DNA of 64,000 nucleotides from Sipunculus nudus (taxonomy: Eukaryota; Annelida; Sipuncula; Golfingiida; Sipunculidae), in assembly GCA_026874595.1 (NCBI GenBank), contig CM049313.1, positions 60,496,659 through 60,560,658 on the forward strand. The letters run 5' to 3'. Below the pieces are notes generated by a model, which was not told where the DNA came from, ran no database searches, and was given only the letters and a program-made list of their open reading frames with translations. Below are positions 26,901-41,900 of the stretch, in pieces; position 1 is the first letter of the stretch, and each line of letters opens with the position of its first letter. The position numbers and the translations under genes are program-made.

Positions 26901-29900
26901 CTCAACATAAGAGCTTATGTGTAATCTCATACCCTGGTAGCCCAGCAAACAGAGTATCTAAACACAAGAGCTTAGGTATTATCTAATATCCTGGTATCTC
27001 ACCAAACAGAGTATCTAAACACAAGAGCTTAGGTATTATCTGATATCCTGGTATCTCACCAAACTGTGTATCTCAACACAAGTGCTTAGGTGTTATCTAA
27101 TATCCTGGTTTCTCACCAAACTGTGTTTCTCAACACAAGAGTTTAGGTGTTATCTAATATCCTGGTACCTCACCATTATCGGTATCTCAACACAAGAGCT
27201 TATGTGTAATATCATACCCTGGTACGTCGGCAAACAGGGTATCTCAACACAAGAGCTTATGTGATATCTAATATCTTGGTATCTCACCAAACTGTGTATC
27301 TCAACACAAAAGCTTAGGTGTTATCTAATATCCTGGTTCCTCATTAAACTGTGTATCTCAACACAAGAGCTTCGGTGTTATCTAATATCCTGGTACCCAC
27401 CAAACAGGGTATCGCAACAGAAGAGCTTATGTGTAGTCGCATATCTAAGTACCTCGGCAAACAGGGTATCTCAACAGAAGAGCTTATGTGTAATCTCATA
27501 TTTAGGTACCTCGACAAACAGGTTATCTCAAGAGCTTATGTTCAATCTCATATCCTGGTACCTCACCAAACTTGGTATCTCAACACAAGAGCTTAGGTGT
27601 TATTTAATATCCTGGTACCTACATTATCGGTATCTCAACACAAGAGCTTATGTGTAATTTCATACCCTGGTACGTCGGCAAACAGGGTATCTCAACACAA
27701 TAGTTTAGGTGTTATCTAATATCCTGGTACCCACCAAACAGGTTATCGCAACAGAAGAGCTTATGTGTAGTCGCATATCTAGGTACCTCGGCAAACAGGG
27801 TATCTCAACAGAAGAGCTTATGTGTAATCTCATATTTAGGTACCTCGACAAACAGGTTATCTCAAGAGCTTATGTTTAATCTCATATCCTGGTACCCCAG
27901 CAAACAGAGTATCTAAACACAAGAGCTTAGGTATTATCTAATATCCTGGTATCTCACCAAACAGAGTATCTAAACACAAGAGCTTAGGTATTATCTAATA
28001 TCCTGGTATCTCACCAAATTGTGTATCTAAACACAAGAGCTTAGGTATTATCTAATATCCTGGTATCTCTGCAAACTGTGTGTCTCAACACAAGAGCTTA
28101 GGTGTTATCTAATATCCTAGTACCCACCAAACAGGGTATCGCAATAGAAGAGCTTATGTGTAGTCGCATATCTGGGTACCTCGGCGAACAGGGTATCTCA
28201 ACAGAAGAGCTTATGTGTAATCTCATATTTAGGTACCTCGACAAACAGGTTATCTCAAGAGCTTATGTTTAATCTCATATCCTGGTTCCCCAGCAAACAT
28301 AGTATCTAAACACAAGAGCTTAGGTATTATCTAATATCCTGGTATCTCACCAAACAGAGTATCTAAACACAAGAGCTTAGGTATTATCTAATATCCTGGT
28401 ATCTCTGCAAACTGTGTGTCTCAACACAAGAGCTTAGGTGTTATCTAATATCCTAGTACCCACCAAACAGGGTATCGCAATAGAAGAGCTTATGTGTAGT
28501 CGCATATCTGGGTACCTCGGCGAACAGGGTATCTCAACAGAAGAGCTTATGTGTAATCTCATATTTAGGTACCTCGACAAACAGGTTATCTCAAGAGCTT
28601 ATGTTTAATCTCATATCCTGGTTCCCCAGCAAACATAGTATCTAAACACAAGAGCTTAGGTATTATCTAATATCCTGGTATCTCACCAAACAGAGTATCT
28701 AAACACAAGAGCTTAGGTATTATCTAATATCCTGGTATCTCACCAAATTGTGTATCTAAACACAAGAGCTTAGGTATTATCTAATATCCTGGTATCTCAG
28801 CAAACTGTGTATCTCAAGACAAGGGCTTAGGTGTTATCTAATATCTTGGTATCTGACCAAACTGTGTATCTCAACACAAGAGCTTAGGTGTTATCTAATA
28901 TCCTGGTTCCTCATTAAACTGTGTATCTCAACACAAGAGCTTCGGTGTTATCTAATATCCTGGTACCCACCCAACAGGGTATCGCAACAGAAGAGCTTTT
29001 GTGTAGTCGCATATCTAAGTACCTCGGCAAACGCGGTATCTCAACAGAAGAGCTTATGTGTAATCTCATATTTAGGTACCTCGACAAACAGGTTATCTCA
29101 AGAGCTTATGTTCAATCTCATATCCTGGTACCTCACCAAACGTGGTATCTCAACACAAGAGCTTAGGTGTTATTTAATATCCTGGTACCTACATTATCGG
29201 TATCTCAACACAAGAGCTTATGTGTAATTTCATACCCTGGTAGGTCGGCAAACAGGGTATCTCAACACAACAGTTTAGGTGTTATCTAATATCCTGGTAT
29301 CTCACCAAACAGAGTATTTAAACACAAGAGCTTAGGTATTATCTAATATCCTGGTATCTCACCAAACTGTGTATCTCAACATAAGAGCTTATGTGTAATC
29401 TCATACCCTGGTAGCCCAGCAAACAGAGTATCTAAACACAAGAGCTTAGGTATTATCTAATATCCTGGTACCTACATTATCGGTATCTCAACACAAGAGC
29501 TTATGTGTAATCGCATACCCTGGTATGTCGGCAAACACGGTATCTCAATACAAGAGCTTATGTGTAATCTCATATCCTGGTTACCTCAACAAACAGGGTA
29601 TCTCAACACAATAGCTTAGGTGTTATCTAATATCCTGGTATCTCACCAAACAGAGTATCTAAACACAAGAGCTTAGGTATTATCTAATATCCTGGTATCT
29701 CACCAAACTGTGTATCTAAACACAAGAGCTTAGGTGTTATCTAATATCCTGGTATCTCTGCAAACTGTGTATCTCAACACAAGAGCTTAGGTGTTACCTA
29801 ATATCCTGGTACCTACATTATCGGTATCTCAACACAAAAGCTTATGTGTAATCGCATACCCTGGTATGTCGGCAAACAGGGTATCTCAATACAAGAGCTT

Positions 29901-32900
29901 ATGTGTAATCTCATATCCTGGTTACCTCAACAAACAGGGTATCTCAACACAATAGCTTAGGTGTTATCTAATATCCTGGTACCTCACCATTATCGGTATC
30001 TCAACATAAGAGCTTATGTGTAATCTCATATCCAGGTACCCCAGCAAACAGAGTATCTAAACACAAGAGCTGAGGTATTATCTAATATCCTGGTATCTCA
30101 GCAAACAGAGTATCTAAACACAAGAGCTTAGGTATTATCTAATATCCTGGTATCTCACCAAACTGTGTATCTAAACACAAGAGCTTAGGTATTATCTAAT
30201 ATCCTGGTATCTCACCAAACTGTGTATCTCAACACAAAAGCTTATGTGTTATCTAATATCCTGGTTCCTCTCCAAACTGTGTATCTCAACACAAAAGCTC
30301 AGGTGTTATCTAATCTCCTGCTTCCTCACCAAACTGTGTATCTCAACACAAGAGCTTCGGTGTTATCTAATATCCTGGTACCCACCAAACAGGGTATCGC
30401 AATACAAGAGCTTATGTGTAGTCGCATATCTAGGTACCTCGGCAAACAGGGTATCTCAACAGAAGAGCTTATGTGTAATCTCATATTTAGGTACCTCGAC
30501 AAACAGGTTATCTCAAGAGCTTATATTTAATCTCATATCCTGGTACCCCAGCAAACAGAGTATCTAAACACAAGAGCTTAGGTATTATCTAATATCCTGG
30601 TATCTCACCAAACAGAGTATCTAAACACAAGAGCTTAGGTATTATCTAATATCCTGGTATCTCACCAAACTGTGTATCTAAACACAAGAGCTTAGATGTT
30701 ATCTAATATCCTGGTATCTCTGAAAACTGTGTATCTCAACACAAGAGCTTAGGTATTATCTAATATCCTGGTATCTCACCAAACAGAGTATCTAAACTCA
30801 AGAGCTTAAGTGTTATCTAATATCCTGGTATCTCACCAAACTGTGTATCTCAACACAAGAGCTTAGGTATCATCTAATATCCTGGTATCTCACCAAACAG
30901 AGTATCTAAACACAAGAGCTTAAGTGTTATCTAAGATCCTGGTATCTCACCAAACTGTGTATCTCAACACAAGAGCTTAGGTGTTAACTAATATCCTGGT
31001 TCTTCTCCAAACTGTGTATCTCAACACAAGAGCTTCGGTGTTATCTAATATCCTGGTACCCACCCAACAGGGTATCGCAACAGAAGAGCTTATGTGTCGT
31101 CGCATATCTAGGTACCCCTGCAAACAGGGTATCTCAACAGTAGAGCTTATGTGTAATCTCATATTTAGGTACCTCGACAAACAGGTTATCTCAAGAGCTT
31201 ATGTTCAATCTTATATCCTGGTACCTCACCAAACTTGGTATCTCAACACAAGAGCTTAGGTGTTTTCTAATATCCTGGTACCTCACCATTATTGGTATCT
31301 CAACACAAGAGCTTATGTGTAATCTCATACCCTGGTACGTCGGCAAACAGGGTATCTCAACACAAGAGCTTATGTGTAATCTCATATCCTGGTACCTCAA
31401 CAAACAATGATTCTCAATACAATAGCTTAGGTGTTATCTAATATCCTGGTACCTCACCATTATCGGTATCTCAACACAAGAGCTTATGTGTAATATCATA
31501 CCCTGGTACGTCAGCAAACAGGGTATCTCAACACAAGAGCTTATGTGTTATCTAATATCCTGGTATCTAACCAAACTGTGTATCTCAAGACAAGGGCTTA
31601 GGTGTTATCTAATTTCTTGGTATCTGACCAAACTGTGTATCTCAACACAAAAGCTTAGGTGTTATCTAATATCCTGGTTCCTCATTAAACTGTGTATCTC
31701 AACACAAGAGCTTCGGTGTTATCTAATATCCTGGTACCCACCAAACAGGGTATCGCAACAGAAGAGCTTTTGTGTAGTCGCATATCTAAGTACCTCGGCA
31801 AACACGGTATCTCAACAGAAGAGCTTATGTGTAATCTCATATTTAGGTACCTCGACAAACAGGTTATCTCAAGAGCTTATGTTCAATCTCATTTCCTGGT
31901 ACCTCACCAAACTTGGTATCTCAACACAAGAGCTTAGGTGTTATTTAATATCCTGGTACCTACATTATTGGTATCTCAACACAAGAGCTTATGTGTAATT
32001 TCATACCCTGGTACGTCGGCAAACAGGGTATCTCAACACAATAGTTTAGGTGTTATCTAATATCCTGGTATCTCACCAAACTGTGTATCTCAACACAAGA
32101 GCTCAGGTGTTATCTAATATCATGTTCCTCACCAAACTGTGTATCTCAACACAAGAGCTTAGGTATAATCTAATATCCTGGTATCTCTGCAAACTGTGTA
32201 TCTCAACACAAGAGCTTAGGTATTATCTAATATCCTGGTATCTCACCAAACAGAGTATCTAAACACAAGAGCTTAAGTGTTATCTAATATCCTGGTATCT
32301 CACCAAACTGTGTATCTCAACACAAGAGCTTAGGTATTATCTAATATCCTGGTATCTCACCAAACAGAGTATCTAAACACAAGAGCTTAAGTGTTATCTA
32401 ATATCCTGGTATCTCACCAAACTGTGTATCTCAACACAAGAGCTTAGGTGTTATCTAATATCCTGGTTCTTCTCCAAACTGTGTATCTCAACACAAGAGC
32501 TTCGGTGTTATCTAATATCCTGGTACCCACCCAACAGGGTATCGCAACAGAAGAGCTTATGTGTCGTCGTATATCTAGGTACCCCTGCAAACAGGGTATC
32601 TCAACGGTAGAGCTTATGTGTAATCTCATATTTAGGTACCTCGACAAACAGGTTATCTCAAGAGCTTATGTTTAATCTCATAACCTGGTACCTCAACAAA
32701 CGTGGTATCTCAACACAAGAGCTTAGGTGTTATCTAATATCCTGGTACCTCACCATTATTGGTATCTCAACACAAGAGCTTATGTGTAATCTCATACCCT
32801 GGTACGTCGGCAAACAGGGTATCTCAACACAAGAGCTTATGTGTAATCTCATATCCTGGTACCTCAACAAACAATGATTCTCAATACAATAGCTTAGGTG

Positions 32901-35900
32901 TTATCTAATATCCTGGTACATCACCATTATCGGTATCTCAACACAAGAGCTTATGTGTAATATCATACCCTGGTACGTCAGCAAACAGGGTATCTCAACA
33001 CAAGAGCTTATGTGTTATCTAATATCCTGGTATCTAACCAAACTGTGTATCTCAAGACAAAGGCTTAGGTGTTATATAATATCTTGGTATCTGACCAAAC
33101 TGTGTATCTCAACACAAAAGCTTAGGTGTTATCTAATATCCTGGTTCCTCATTAAACTGTGTATCTCAACACAAGAGCTTCGGTGTTATCTAATATCCTG
33201 GTACCCACCAAACAGGGTATCGCAACAGAAGAGCCTTTGTGTAGTCGCATATCTAAGTACCTCGGCAAACAGGGTATCTCAACAGAAGAGCTTATGTGTA
33301 ATCTCATATTTAGGTACCTCGACAAACAGGTTATCTCAAGAGCTTATGTTCAATCTCATATCCTGGTACCTCACCAAACTTGGTATCTCAAGACAAGAGC
33401 TTAGGTGTTATTTAATATCCTGGTACCTACATTATTGGTATCTCAACACAAGAGCTTATGTGTAATTTCATGCCCTGGTACGTCGGCAAACAGGGTATCT
33501 CAACACAATAGTTTAGGTGTTATCTAATATCCTGGTATCTCACCAAACTGTGTATCTCAACACAAGAGCTCAGGTGTTATCTAATATCATGGTTCCTCAC
33601 CAAACTGTGTATCTCAACACAAGAGCTTAGGTATAATCTAATATCCTGGTATCTCACCAAACTGTGTTTTTCAACACAAGAGCTTCGGTGTTATCTAATA
33701 TCCTGGTTCCTCAACAAACTGTGTATCTCAACACAAGAGCTTCGGTGTTATCTAATATCCTGGTACCCACCAAACAGGTTATCGCAACAGAAGAGCTTAT
33801 GTGTAGTCGCATATCTAGGTACCTCGGCAAACAGGGCATCTCAACAGAAGAGCTTATGTGTAATCTCAAATTTAGGTACCTCGACAAACAGGTTATCTCA
33901 AGAGCTTATGTTCAATCTCATATCCTGGTACCTCACCAAACTTGGTATCTCAACACAAGAGCTTTGGTGTTATCTAATATCCTGGTACCTACATTATCGG
34001 TATCTCAACACAAGAGCTTATGTGAAATCGCATACCCTGGTACGTCGGCAAACAGGGTATCTCAATACAAGAGCTTATGTGTAATCCCATATCCTGGTAC
34101 CTCAACAAACAGGGTATCTCAACACAATAGCTTAGGTGTTATCTAATATCCTGGAACCTCACCATTATCGGTATCTCAACATAAGAGCTTATGTGTAATC
34201 TCATATCCAGGTACCCCAGCAAACAGAGTATCTAAACACAAGAGCTTAGGTGTTATCTAATATCCTGGTATCTCACCAAACTGTGTATCTCAACACAAGA
34301 GCTCAGGTGTTATCTAATATCATGGTTCCTCACCAAACTGTGTATCTCAACACAAGAGCTTAGGTATAATCTAATATCCTGGTATCTCACCAAACTGTGT
34401 TTTTCAACACAAGAGCTTCGGTGTTATCTAATATCCTGGTTCCTCACCAAACTGTGTATCTCAACACAAGAGCTTCGGTGTTATCTAATATCCTGGTACC
34501 CACCAAACAGGTTATCGCAACAGAAGAGCTTATGTGTAGTCGCATATCTAGGTACCTCGGCAAACAGGGCATCTCAACAGAAGAGCTTATGTGTAATCTC
34601 AAATTTAGGTACCTCGACAAACAGGTTATCTCAAGAGCTTATGTTCAATCTCATATCCTGGTACCTCACCAAACTTGGTATCTCAACACAAGAGCTTTGG
34701 TGTTATCTAATATCCTGGTACCTACATTATCGGTATCTCAACACAAGAGCTTATGTGAAATCGCATACCCTGGTACGTCGGCAAACAGGGTATCTCAATA
34801 CAAGAGCTTATGTGTAATCCCATATCCTGGTACCTCAACAAACAGGGTATCTCAACACAATAGCTTAGGTGTTATCTAATATCCTGGAACCTCACCATTA
34901 TCGGTATCTCAACATAAGAGCTTATGTGTAATCTCATATCCAGGTACCCCAGCAAACAGAGTATCTAAACACAAGAGCTTAGGTATTATCTAATATCCTG
35001 GTATCTCACCAAACAGAGTATCTAAACACAAGAGCTTAGGTATTATATAATATCCTGGTATCTCACCAAACTGTGTATCTAAACACAAGAGCTTCGGTGT
35101 TATCTAATATCCTGGTACCCACCAAACAGGTTATCGCAACAGAAGAGCTTATGTGTAGTCGCATATCTAGGTACCTCGGCAAACAGGGCATCTCAACAGA
35201 AGAGCTTATGTGTAATCTCATATTTAGGTACCTCGACAAACAGGTTATCTCAAGAGCTTATGTTCAATCCCATATCCTGGTACCTCAACAAACAGGGTAT
35301 CTCAACACAATAGCTTAGGTGTTATCTAATATCCTGGAACCTCACCATTATCGGTATCTCAACATAAGAGCTTATGTGTAATCTCATATCCAGGTACCCC
35401 AGCAAACAGAGTATCTAAACACAAGAGCTTAGGTATTATCTAATATCCTGGTATCTCACCAAACAGAGTATCTAAACACAAGAGCTTAGGTATTATATAA
35501 TATCCTGGTATCTCACCAAACTGTGTATCTAAACACAAGAGCTTCGGTGTTATCTAATATCCTGGTACCCACCAAACAGGGTATCGCAATAGAAGAGCTT
35601 ATGTGTAGTCGCATATCTAGGTACCTCGGCAAACAGGGTATCTCAACAGAAGAGCTTATGTGTAATCTCATATTTAGGTACCTCGACAAACAGGTTATCT
35701 CAAGAGCTTATGTTTAATCTCATATCCTGGTACCCCAGCAAACAGAGTATCTAAACACAAGAGCTTAGGAATTATCTAATATCCTGGTATCTCACCAAAC
35801 AGAGTATCTAAACACAAGAGCTTAGGTATTATCTAATATCCTGGTATCTCACCAAATTGTGTATCTAAACACAAGAGCTTAGGTATTATCTAATATCCTG

Positions 35901-38900
35901 GTATCTCTGCAAACTGTGTGTCTCAACACAAGAGCTTAGGTGTTATCTAATATCCTGGTTCCTCTCCAAACTGTGTATCTCAACACAAGAGCTTAGGTGT
36001 TATCTAATATCCTGGTTCCTCAACAAACTGTGGTATCTCAACACAAGAGCTTCGGTGTTATCTAATATCCTGGTACCCACCAAACAGGGTATCGCAACAG
36101 AAGAGCTTATGTGTCGTCGCATATCTAGGTACCCCTGCAAACAGGATATCTCAACAGTAGAGCTTATGTGTAATCTCATATTTAGGTACCTCGACAAACA
36201 GGTTATCTCAAGAGCTTATGTTTAATCTCATAACCTGGTCCCTTAACAAACTTGGTATCTCAACACAAGAGCTTAGGTGTTATCTAATATCCTGGTACCT
36301 CACCATTATTGGTATCTCAACACAAGAGCTTATGTGTAATCTCATACCCTGGTACGTCGGCAAACAGGGTATCTCAACACAAGAGCTTATGTGTAATCTC
36401 ATATCCTGGTACCTCAACAAACAATGATTCTCAATACAATAGCTTAGGTGTTTTCTAATATCCTGGTACCTCACCATTATCGGTATCTGAACATAAGAGC
36501 TTATGTGTAATCTCATACCCTGGTAGCCCACCAAACAGAGTATCTAAACACAAGAGCTTAGGTATTATCTAATATCCTGGTATCTCACCAAACAGAGTAT
36601 CTAAACACAAGAGCTTAGGTATTATCTGATATCCTGGTATCTCACCAAACTGTGTATCTCAACACAAGTGCTTAGGTGTTATCTAATATCCTGATTTCTC
36701 ACCAAACTGTGTATCTCAACACAAGAGTTTAGGTGTTATCTAATTTCCTGGTACCTCACCATTATCGGTATCTCAACACAAGAGTTTATGTGTAATATCA
36801 TACCCTGGCACGTCGGCAAACAGGGTATCTCAACACAAGAGCTTATGTGTTATCTAATATCCTGGTATCTAACCAAACTGTGTATCTCAAGACAAGGGCT
36901 TAGGTGTTATCTAATATCTTGGTATCTGACCAAACTGTGTATCTCAACACAAAAGCTTAGGTGTTATCTAATATCCTGGTTCCTCATTAAACTGTGTATC
37001 TCAACACAAGAGCTTCGGTGTTATCTAATATCCTGGTACCCACCAAACAGGGTATCGCAACAGAAGAGCTTATGTGTAGTCGCATATCTAAGTACCTCGG
37101 CAAACAGGGTATCTCAACAGAAGAGCTTATGTGTAATTTCATACCCTGGTACGTCGGCAAACAGGGTATCTCAACACAATAGTTTAGGTGTTATCTAATA
37201 TCCTGGTATCTCACCAAACTGTGTATCTCAACACAAGAGCTCAGGTGTTATCTAATATCCTGGTTCCTCACCAAACTGTGTATCTAAACACAAGAGCTTA
37301 GGTATTATCTAATATCCTGGTATCTCTGCAAACTGTGTGTCTCAACACAAGAGCTTAGGTGTTATCTAATATCCTGGTTCCTCTCCAAACTGTGTATCTC
37401 AACACAAGAGCTTAGGTGTTATCTAATATCCTGGTTCCTCAACAAACTGTGGTATCTCAACACAAGAGCTTCGGTGTTATCTAATATCCTGGTACCCACC
37501 AAACAGGGTATCGCAACAGAAGAGCTTATGTGTCGTCGAATATCTAGGTACCCCTGCAAACAGGATATCTCAACAGTAGAGCTTATGTGTAATCTCATAT
37601 TTAGGTACCTCGACAAACAGGTTATCTCAAGAGCTTATGTTTAATCTCATAACCTGGTCCCTCAACAAACTTGGTATCTCAACACAAGAGCTTAGGTGTT
37701 ATCTAATATCCTGGTACCTCACCATTATTGGTATCTCAACACAAGAGTTTATGTGTAATCTCATACCCTGGTACGTCGGCAAACAGGGTATCTCAACACA
37801 AGAGCTTATGTGTAATCTCATATCCTGGTACCTCAACAAACAATGATTCTCAATACAATAGCTTAGGTGTTTTCTAATATCCTGGTACCTCACCATTATC
37901 GGTATCTGAACATAAGAGCTTATGTGTAATCTCATACCCTGGTAGCCCACCAAACAGAGTATCTAAACACAAGAGCTTAGGTATTATCTAATATCCTGGT
38001 ATCTCACCAAACAGAGTATCTAAACACAAGAGCTTAGGTATTATCTGATATCCTGGTATCTCACCAAACTGTGTATCTCAACACAAGTGCTTAGGTGTTA
38101 TCTAATATCCTGATTTCTCACCAAACTGTGTATCTCAACACAAGAGTTTAGGTGTTATCTAATATCCTGGTACCTCACCATTATCGGTATCTCAACACAA
38201 GAGCTTATGTGTAATATCATACCCTGGCACGTCGGCAAACAGGGTATCTCAACACAAGAGCTTATGTGTTATCTAATATCCTGGTATCTAACCAAACTGT
38301 GTATCTCAAGACAAGGGCTTAGGTGTTATCTAATATCTTGGTATCTGACCAAACTGTGTATCTCAACACAAAAGCTTAGGTGTTATCTAATATCCTGGTT
38401 CCTCATTAAACTGTGTATCTCAACACAAGAGCTTCGGTGTTATCTAATATCCTGGTACCCACCAAACAGGGTATCGCAACAGAAGAGCTTATGTGTAGTC
38501 GCATATCTAAGTACCTCGGCAAACAGGGTATCTCAACAGAAGAGCTTATGTGTAATTTCATACCCTGGTACGTCGGCAAACACAATAGTTTAGGTGTTAT
38601 CTAATATCCTGGTATCTCACCAAACTGTGTATCTCAACACAAGAGCTCAGGTGTTATCTAATATCCTGGTTCCTCACCAAACTGTGTATCTCAACACAAG
38701 AGCTTAGGTATAATCTAATATCCTGGTATCTCACCAAACTGTGTTTTTCAACACAAGAGCTTCGGTGTTATCTAATATCCTGGTTTCTCGACAAACTGTG
38801 TATCTCAACACAAGAGCTTCGGTGTTATCTAATATCCTGGTACCCACCAAACATGTTATCGCAACAGAAGAGCTTATGTGTAGTCGCATATCTAGGTACC

Positions 38901-41900
38901 TCGGCAAAAAGGGTATCTCAACAGAAGAGCTTATGTGTAATCTCATATTTAGGTACCTCGACAAACAGGTTATCTCAAGAGCTTATGTTCAATCTCATAT
39001 CCCGGTACCTCACCAAACTTGGTATCTCAACACAAGAGCTTTTGTGTTATCTAATATCCTGGTACCTACATTATCGGTATCTCAACACAAGAGCTTATGT
39101 GTAATCGCATACCCTGGTACGTCGGCAAACAGGGTATCTCAATACAAGAGCTTATGTGTAATCCCATATCCTGGTACCTCAACAAACAGGGTATCTCAAC
39201 ACAATAGCTTAGGTGTTATCTAATATCCTGGAACCTCACCATTATCGGTATCTCAACATAAGAGCTTATGTGTAATCTCATATCCAGGTACCCCAGCAAA
39301 CAGAGTATCTAAACACAAGAGCTTAGGTATTATCTAATATCCTGGTATCTCACCAAACAGAGTATCTAAACACAAGAGCTTAGGTATTATCTAATATCCT
39401 GGTATCTCACCAAACTGTGTATCTAAACACAAGAGCTTAGGTATTATCTAATATCCTGGTATCTCACCAAACTGTGTATCTCAACACAAGAGCTTAGGTG
39501 TTATCTAATATCCTGGTTTCCTCCAAACTGTGTATCTCAACACAAAAGCTTAGGTGTTATCTAATATCCTGGTTCCTCACCAAACTGTGTATCTCAACAC
39601 AAGACCTTCGGTGTTATCTAATATCCTGGTACCCACCAAACAGGGTATCGCAATAGAAGAGCTTATGTGTAGTCGCATATCTAGGTACCTCGGCAAACAG
39701 GGTATCTCAACAGAAGAGCTTATGTGTAATCTCATATTTAGGTACCTCGACAAACAGGTTATCTCAAGAGCTTATGTTCAATCTCATATCCTGGTACCTC
39801 ACCAAACTTGGTATCTCAACACAAGAGCTTAGCTGTTATTTAATATCCTGGTACCTACATTATCGGTATCTCAACACAAGAGCTTATGTGTAATTTCATA
39901 CCCTGGTACGTCGGCAAACAGGGTATCTCAACACAATAGTTTAGGTGTTATCTAATATCCTGGTATCTCAGCAAACTGTGTATCTCAACACAAGAGCTCA
40001 GGTGTTATCTAATATCCTGGTTCCTCACCAAACTGTGTATCTCAACACAAGAGCTTAGGTATAATCTAATATCCTGGTATCTCACCAAACTGTGTTTTTC
40101 AACACAAGAGCTTCGTTGTTATCTTATATCCTGGTACCCACCAAACTGTGTATCTCAACACAAGAGCTCAGGTGTTATCTAATATCCTGGTTCCTCACCA
40201 AACTGTGTATCTCAACACAAGAGCTTAGGTATAATCTAATATCCTGGTTCCTCACCAAACTGTGTAACTCAACACAAGAGCTTCGGTGTTATCTTATATC
40301 CTGGTACCCAACAAACAGGTTATCGCAACAGAAGAGCTTATGTGTAGTCGCATATCTAGGTACCTCGGCAAACAGGGTATCTCAACAGAAGAGCTTATGT
40401 GTAATCTCATATTTAGGTACCTCGACAAACAGGTTATCTCAAAAGCTTATGTTCAATCTCATATCCTGGTACCTCACCAAACTTGGTATCTCAACACAAG
40501 AGCTTTGGTGTTATCTAATATCCTGGTACCTCCATTATCGGTATCTCAACACAAGAGCTTATGTGTAATCGCATACCGTGGTACGTCGGCAAACAGGGTA
40601 TCTAAACACAAGAGCTTAGGTATTATCTAATATCCTGGTATCTCACCAAACAGAGTATCTAAACACAAGAGCTTAGGTATTATCTAATATCCTGGTATCT
40701 CACCAAACTGTGTATCTAAACACAAGAGCTTAGGCATTATCTTATATCCTGGTATCTCACCAAACTGTGTATCTCAACACAAGAGCTTAGGTGTTATCTA
40801 ATCTCCTGGTTCCTCTCCAAACTGTGTACCTCAACACAAAAGCTTAGGTGTTATCTAATATCCTGGTTCCTCACCAAACTGTGTATCTCAACACAAGAGC
40901 TTTGGTGTTATCTAATATCCTGGTACCCACCAAACAGGGTATCGCAATAGAAGAGCTTATGTGTAATCTCATATTTAGGTACCTCGACAAACAGGTTATC
41001 TCAAGAGCTTATGTTTAATCTCATATCCTGGTACCCCAGCAAACAGAGTATCTAAACACAAGAGCTTAGGTATTATCTAATATCCTGGTATCTCAACAAA
41101 CAGAGTATCTAAACACAAGAGCTTAGGTATTATCTGATATCCTGGTATCTCACCAAACTGTGTATCTAAACACAAGAGCTTAGGTATTATCTAATATCCT
41201 GGTATCTCACCAAACTGTGTGTCTCAACACAAGAGCTTAGGTGTTATCTAATATCCTGGTTCCTCTCCAAACTGTGTACCTCAACACAAGAGCTTAGGTG
41301 TTATCTAATATCCTGGTTCCTCAACAAACTGTGTATCTCAACACAAGAGCTTCGGTGTTATCTAATATCCTGGTACCCACCAAGCAGGGTATCGCAAAAG
41401 AAGAGCTTATGTGTCGTCGCATATCTAGGTACCCCGGCAAACAGGGTATCTCAACAGTAGAGCTTATGTGTAATCTCATATTTAGGTACCTCGACAAACA
41501 GGTTATCTCAAGAGCTTATGTTTAATCTCATAACCTGGTACCTAAACAATCTTGGTATCTCAACACAAGAGCTTAGGTGTTATCCAATATCCTGGTACCT
41601 CACCATTATTGGTATCTCAACACAAGAGCTTATGTGTAATCTCATACCCTGGTACGTCGGCAAACAGGGTATCTCAACACAAGAGCTTATGTGTAATCTC
41701 ATATCCTGGTACCTCAACAAACAATGATTCTCAATACAATAGCTTAGGTGATATCTAATATCCTGGTACCTCACCATTATTGGTATCTCAACATAAGAGC
41801 TTATGTGTAATCTCATACCCTGGTAGCCCAGCAAACAGAGTATCTAAACACAAGAACTTAGGTATTATCTAATATCCTGGTATCTCAGCAAACTGTGTAT

